This document shows, piece after piece, positions 12,448-13,503 of a DNA stretch of 13,503 bases. Source of the DNA: Clostridiales bacterium (GTDB taxonomy: Bacteria; Bacillota; Clostridia; Saccharofermentanales; UBA5734); NCBI GenBank assembly GCA_007133255.1, contig SLMY01000243.1, forward strand, positions 1-13,503, read 5' to 3'. A program made the position numbers and the translations under genes. The notes under the pieces were generated by a model. That model saw only the letters and a list, made by a program, of their open reading frames with translations. It ran no database searches and was not told where the DNA came from. Numbering within the stretch: position 1 is the first letter of the stretch; every line of letters starts with the position of its first letter.

Positions 12448-13503
12448 TTATTGAGATTCATTCTCACCCTTTAAATCTCTGTACTGGGTGGGTGTCAGGC
12501 CAGCTTTTCGCTTAAATAGACGGGCGAAATAGAAGTAGTTGTCAAAACCACAGTTCTCAGCGATCTCTGATATATGCAGGCTCGTTGACGTCAACAACTG
12601 TTTTGCTTTCTGCAGACGAACATCGACAAGGTAAGCTGTAAAGGTGGTGCCGGTCTTTTGTTTGAAACACCGGCACAAATGGCTGTTTGTAATATGATAC
12701 TTCTCAGCCAGTTTTGACAGTCTGATATCTTCTGAATAATGGGTCTCAAGATACCGGACAATTGAGTCTATCAGGCTGCCGGTCACTTCCAGACCGCAGC
12801 TGTCATTGTCACGGTTTATTGATTCACTTAGCTGTTGCTTAAGGGATTGGAACATGTCGTCTATATGACTGAAAAGCGAAGTCAGTTCCTGCCAGGTTTC
12901 AAGATAGGATACAGGATCATCCTCTGCTTGTTTTTCAGGGGCTTCATTTTCTTCTATCATATCCAGGATACGGGCATAACAGTAATAAACCTGATTGACC
13001 TGATAACCCCGATTAAGAATGATACTTTTTAACTCATCGAGCATTTGTGACGCGGTGTTTATGTTCTGGCTTGAGATCGCGCCGCGTACTTCGCCCAGTT
13101 TCATACGAAGCGGGATTAAATCCGGCCGCTGGTAAACATAAAGTGCCGGATGTCCGGTTATGAAGCTTTGTGCCCGGGCAATTAAAGCTTCGTTAACTGC
13201 CTTGTCCAGTCGCAGCGGATCGCCTGTCAGACGTGAAACGCCTGCATTGTGTGAATGAGGCTGGTTTTTAATAAAATCAAATTGTGGCTCAGATATCAAA
13301 TAGAGCTGATGACGTCTGTCCAGCAGGAAAGCGTTATCTGTCGGCCCGGAAACGACACGGATCTGATCTGTCTCCGACCAGTTAAAACCAATCTGCTTGA
13401 AAAAGCGCAGACAACCTTCTTTATCTTCACGTTCAATATAGGTCTGGATAAGACTCATTCTCTGGTCTAAAGCCTGATCAAGCTCAGTTTTTATAGCTTG
13501 CAA
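12448..13503 (-). CDS. AraC-family transcriptional regulator (YesN-like), N-terminus cut by window edge
   Basis: Only the C-terminal 351 residues or so are in the window; the reading frame is open to the right edge, so the true start lies outside. The last 100 residues form an AraC DNA-binding domain: first helix-turn-helix at 263-284 (LSKLAEKYHITNSHLCRCFK) and second at about 310-332 (ISEIAENCGFDNYFYFARLF), ending with KRKAGLTPTQYR. Upstream, residues of about 45-125 (IRVV to ALYVY, including VSRLTGDPLRLDKAVNEALIAR) resemble the degenerate GGDEF-like module seen in YesN-type response regulators and CdaR. A helical linker lies at about 130-230. The missing N-terminus is therefore probably either a receiver domain or a membrane Cache-type sensor; I cannot tell which. 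It is encoded just upstream of the importer in the same direction and most likely activates it in response to the sugar. A 280-bp gap separates the two, so the importer has its own promoter. Confidence 0.9.
   Translation of the reverse strand: MQAIKTELDQALDQRMSLIQTYIEREDKEGCLRFFKQIGFNWSETDQIRVVSGPTDNAFLLDRRHQLYLISEPQFDFIKNQPHSHNAGVSRLTGDPLRLDKAVNEALIARAQSFITGHPALYVYQRPDLIPLRMKLGEVRGAISSQNINTASQMLDELKSIILNRGYQVNQVYYCYARILDMIEENEAPEKQAEDDPVSYLETWQELTSLFSHIDDMFQSLKQQLSESINRDNDSCGLEVTGSLIDSIVRYLETHYSEDIRLSKLAEKYHITNSHLCRCFKQKTGTTFTAYLVDVRLQKAKQLLTSTSLHISEIAENCGFDNYFYFARLFKRKAGLTPTQYRDLKGENESQ

Overview
The window looks like a chromosomal carbohydrate-catabolism region of an anaerobic Gram-positive bacterium, most likely a clostridial member of the Bacillota. 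The reasons are strong AGGAGG-type ribosome binding sites, a lipoprotein sugar-binding protein with LplB/YtcP-type permeases, a YesN/AraC-type regulator, and an EtfB-EtfA-GlcD set of the kind used for flavin-based electron bifurcation. The genus cannot be named from the sequence alone.

Layout. (1) Positions 1-3096, minus strand: an operon etfB, etfA and a GlcD/LctD-type FAD-linked 2-hydroxyacid dehydrogenase cut by the left edge. The order and the ferredoxin-like N-terminus of EtfA match the bifurcating lactate dehydrogenase (LctBCD) complexes. (2) Positions 3097-3374: a divergent control region with an extended -10 promoter for the etf operon, a long dyad just downstream of its expected start site, and a weaker rightward promoter. 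(3) Positions 3375-5186, plus: a large FAD-dependent oxidoreductase (FAD_oxidored type) with its own structured 3' end and terminator. (4) Positions 5187-5533: a gene-free stretch with hairpins, terminator, promoter, short direct repeats and a long leader. (5) Positions 5534-8233, plus: a ThuA-like protein and a cytoplasmic agarase-like (GH50-like, clan GH-A) glycoside hydrolase, 15 nt apart and probably co-transcribed. (6) About 8345-8380: a terminator serving both converging operons. (7) Positions 8484-12167, minus: a CUT1-type sugar ABC importer in the order LplB-like permease, YtcP-like permease, solute-binding lipoprotein, with no ATPase gene. (8) Positions 12448-13503, minus: the C-terminal part of an AraC-type regulator, cut by the right edge.

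How it may work together (inference). The regulator would sense the sugar or its transport and activate the importer. An oligosaccharide would be bound by the lipoprotein and imported. The intracellular agarase-like enzyme would release monosaccharide units, and the ThuA-like protein and the FAD enzyme would act on an unusual or oxidised sugar. The Etf-dehydrogenase complex could oxidise a 2-hydroxyacid such as lactate and couple this to NAD+ and ferredoxin. The substrate is unknown. The combination of FAD_oxidored, ThuA and a secretion-signal-free agarase-like hydrolase beside a CUT1 importer is the most interesting part of the window. No RNA genes, CRISPR arrays, insertion sequences or phage genes were recognised.
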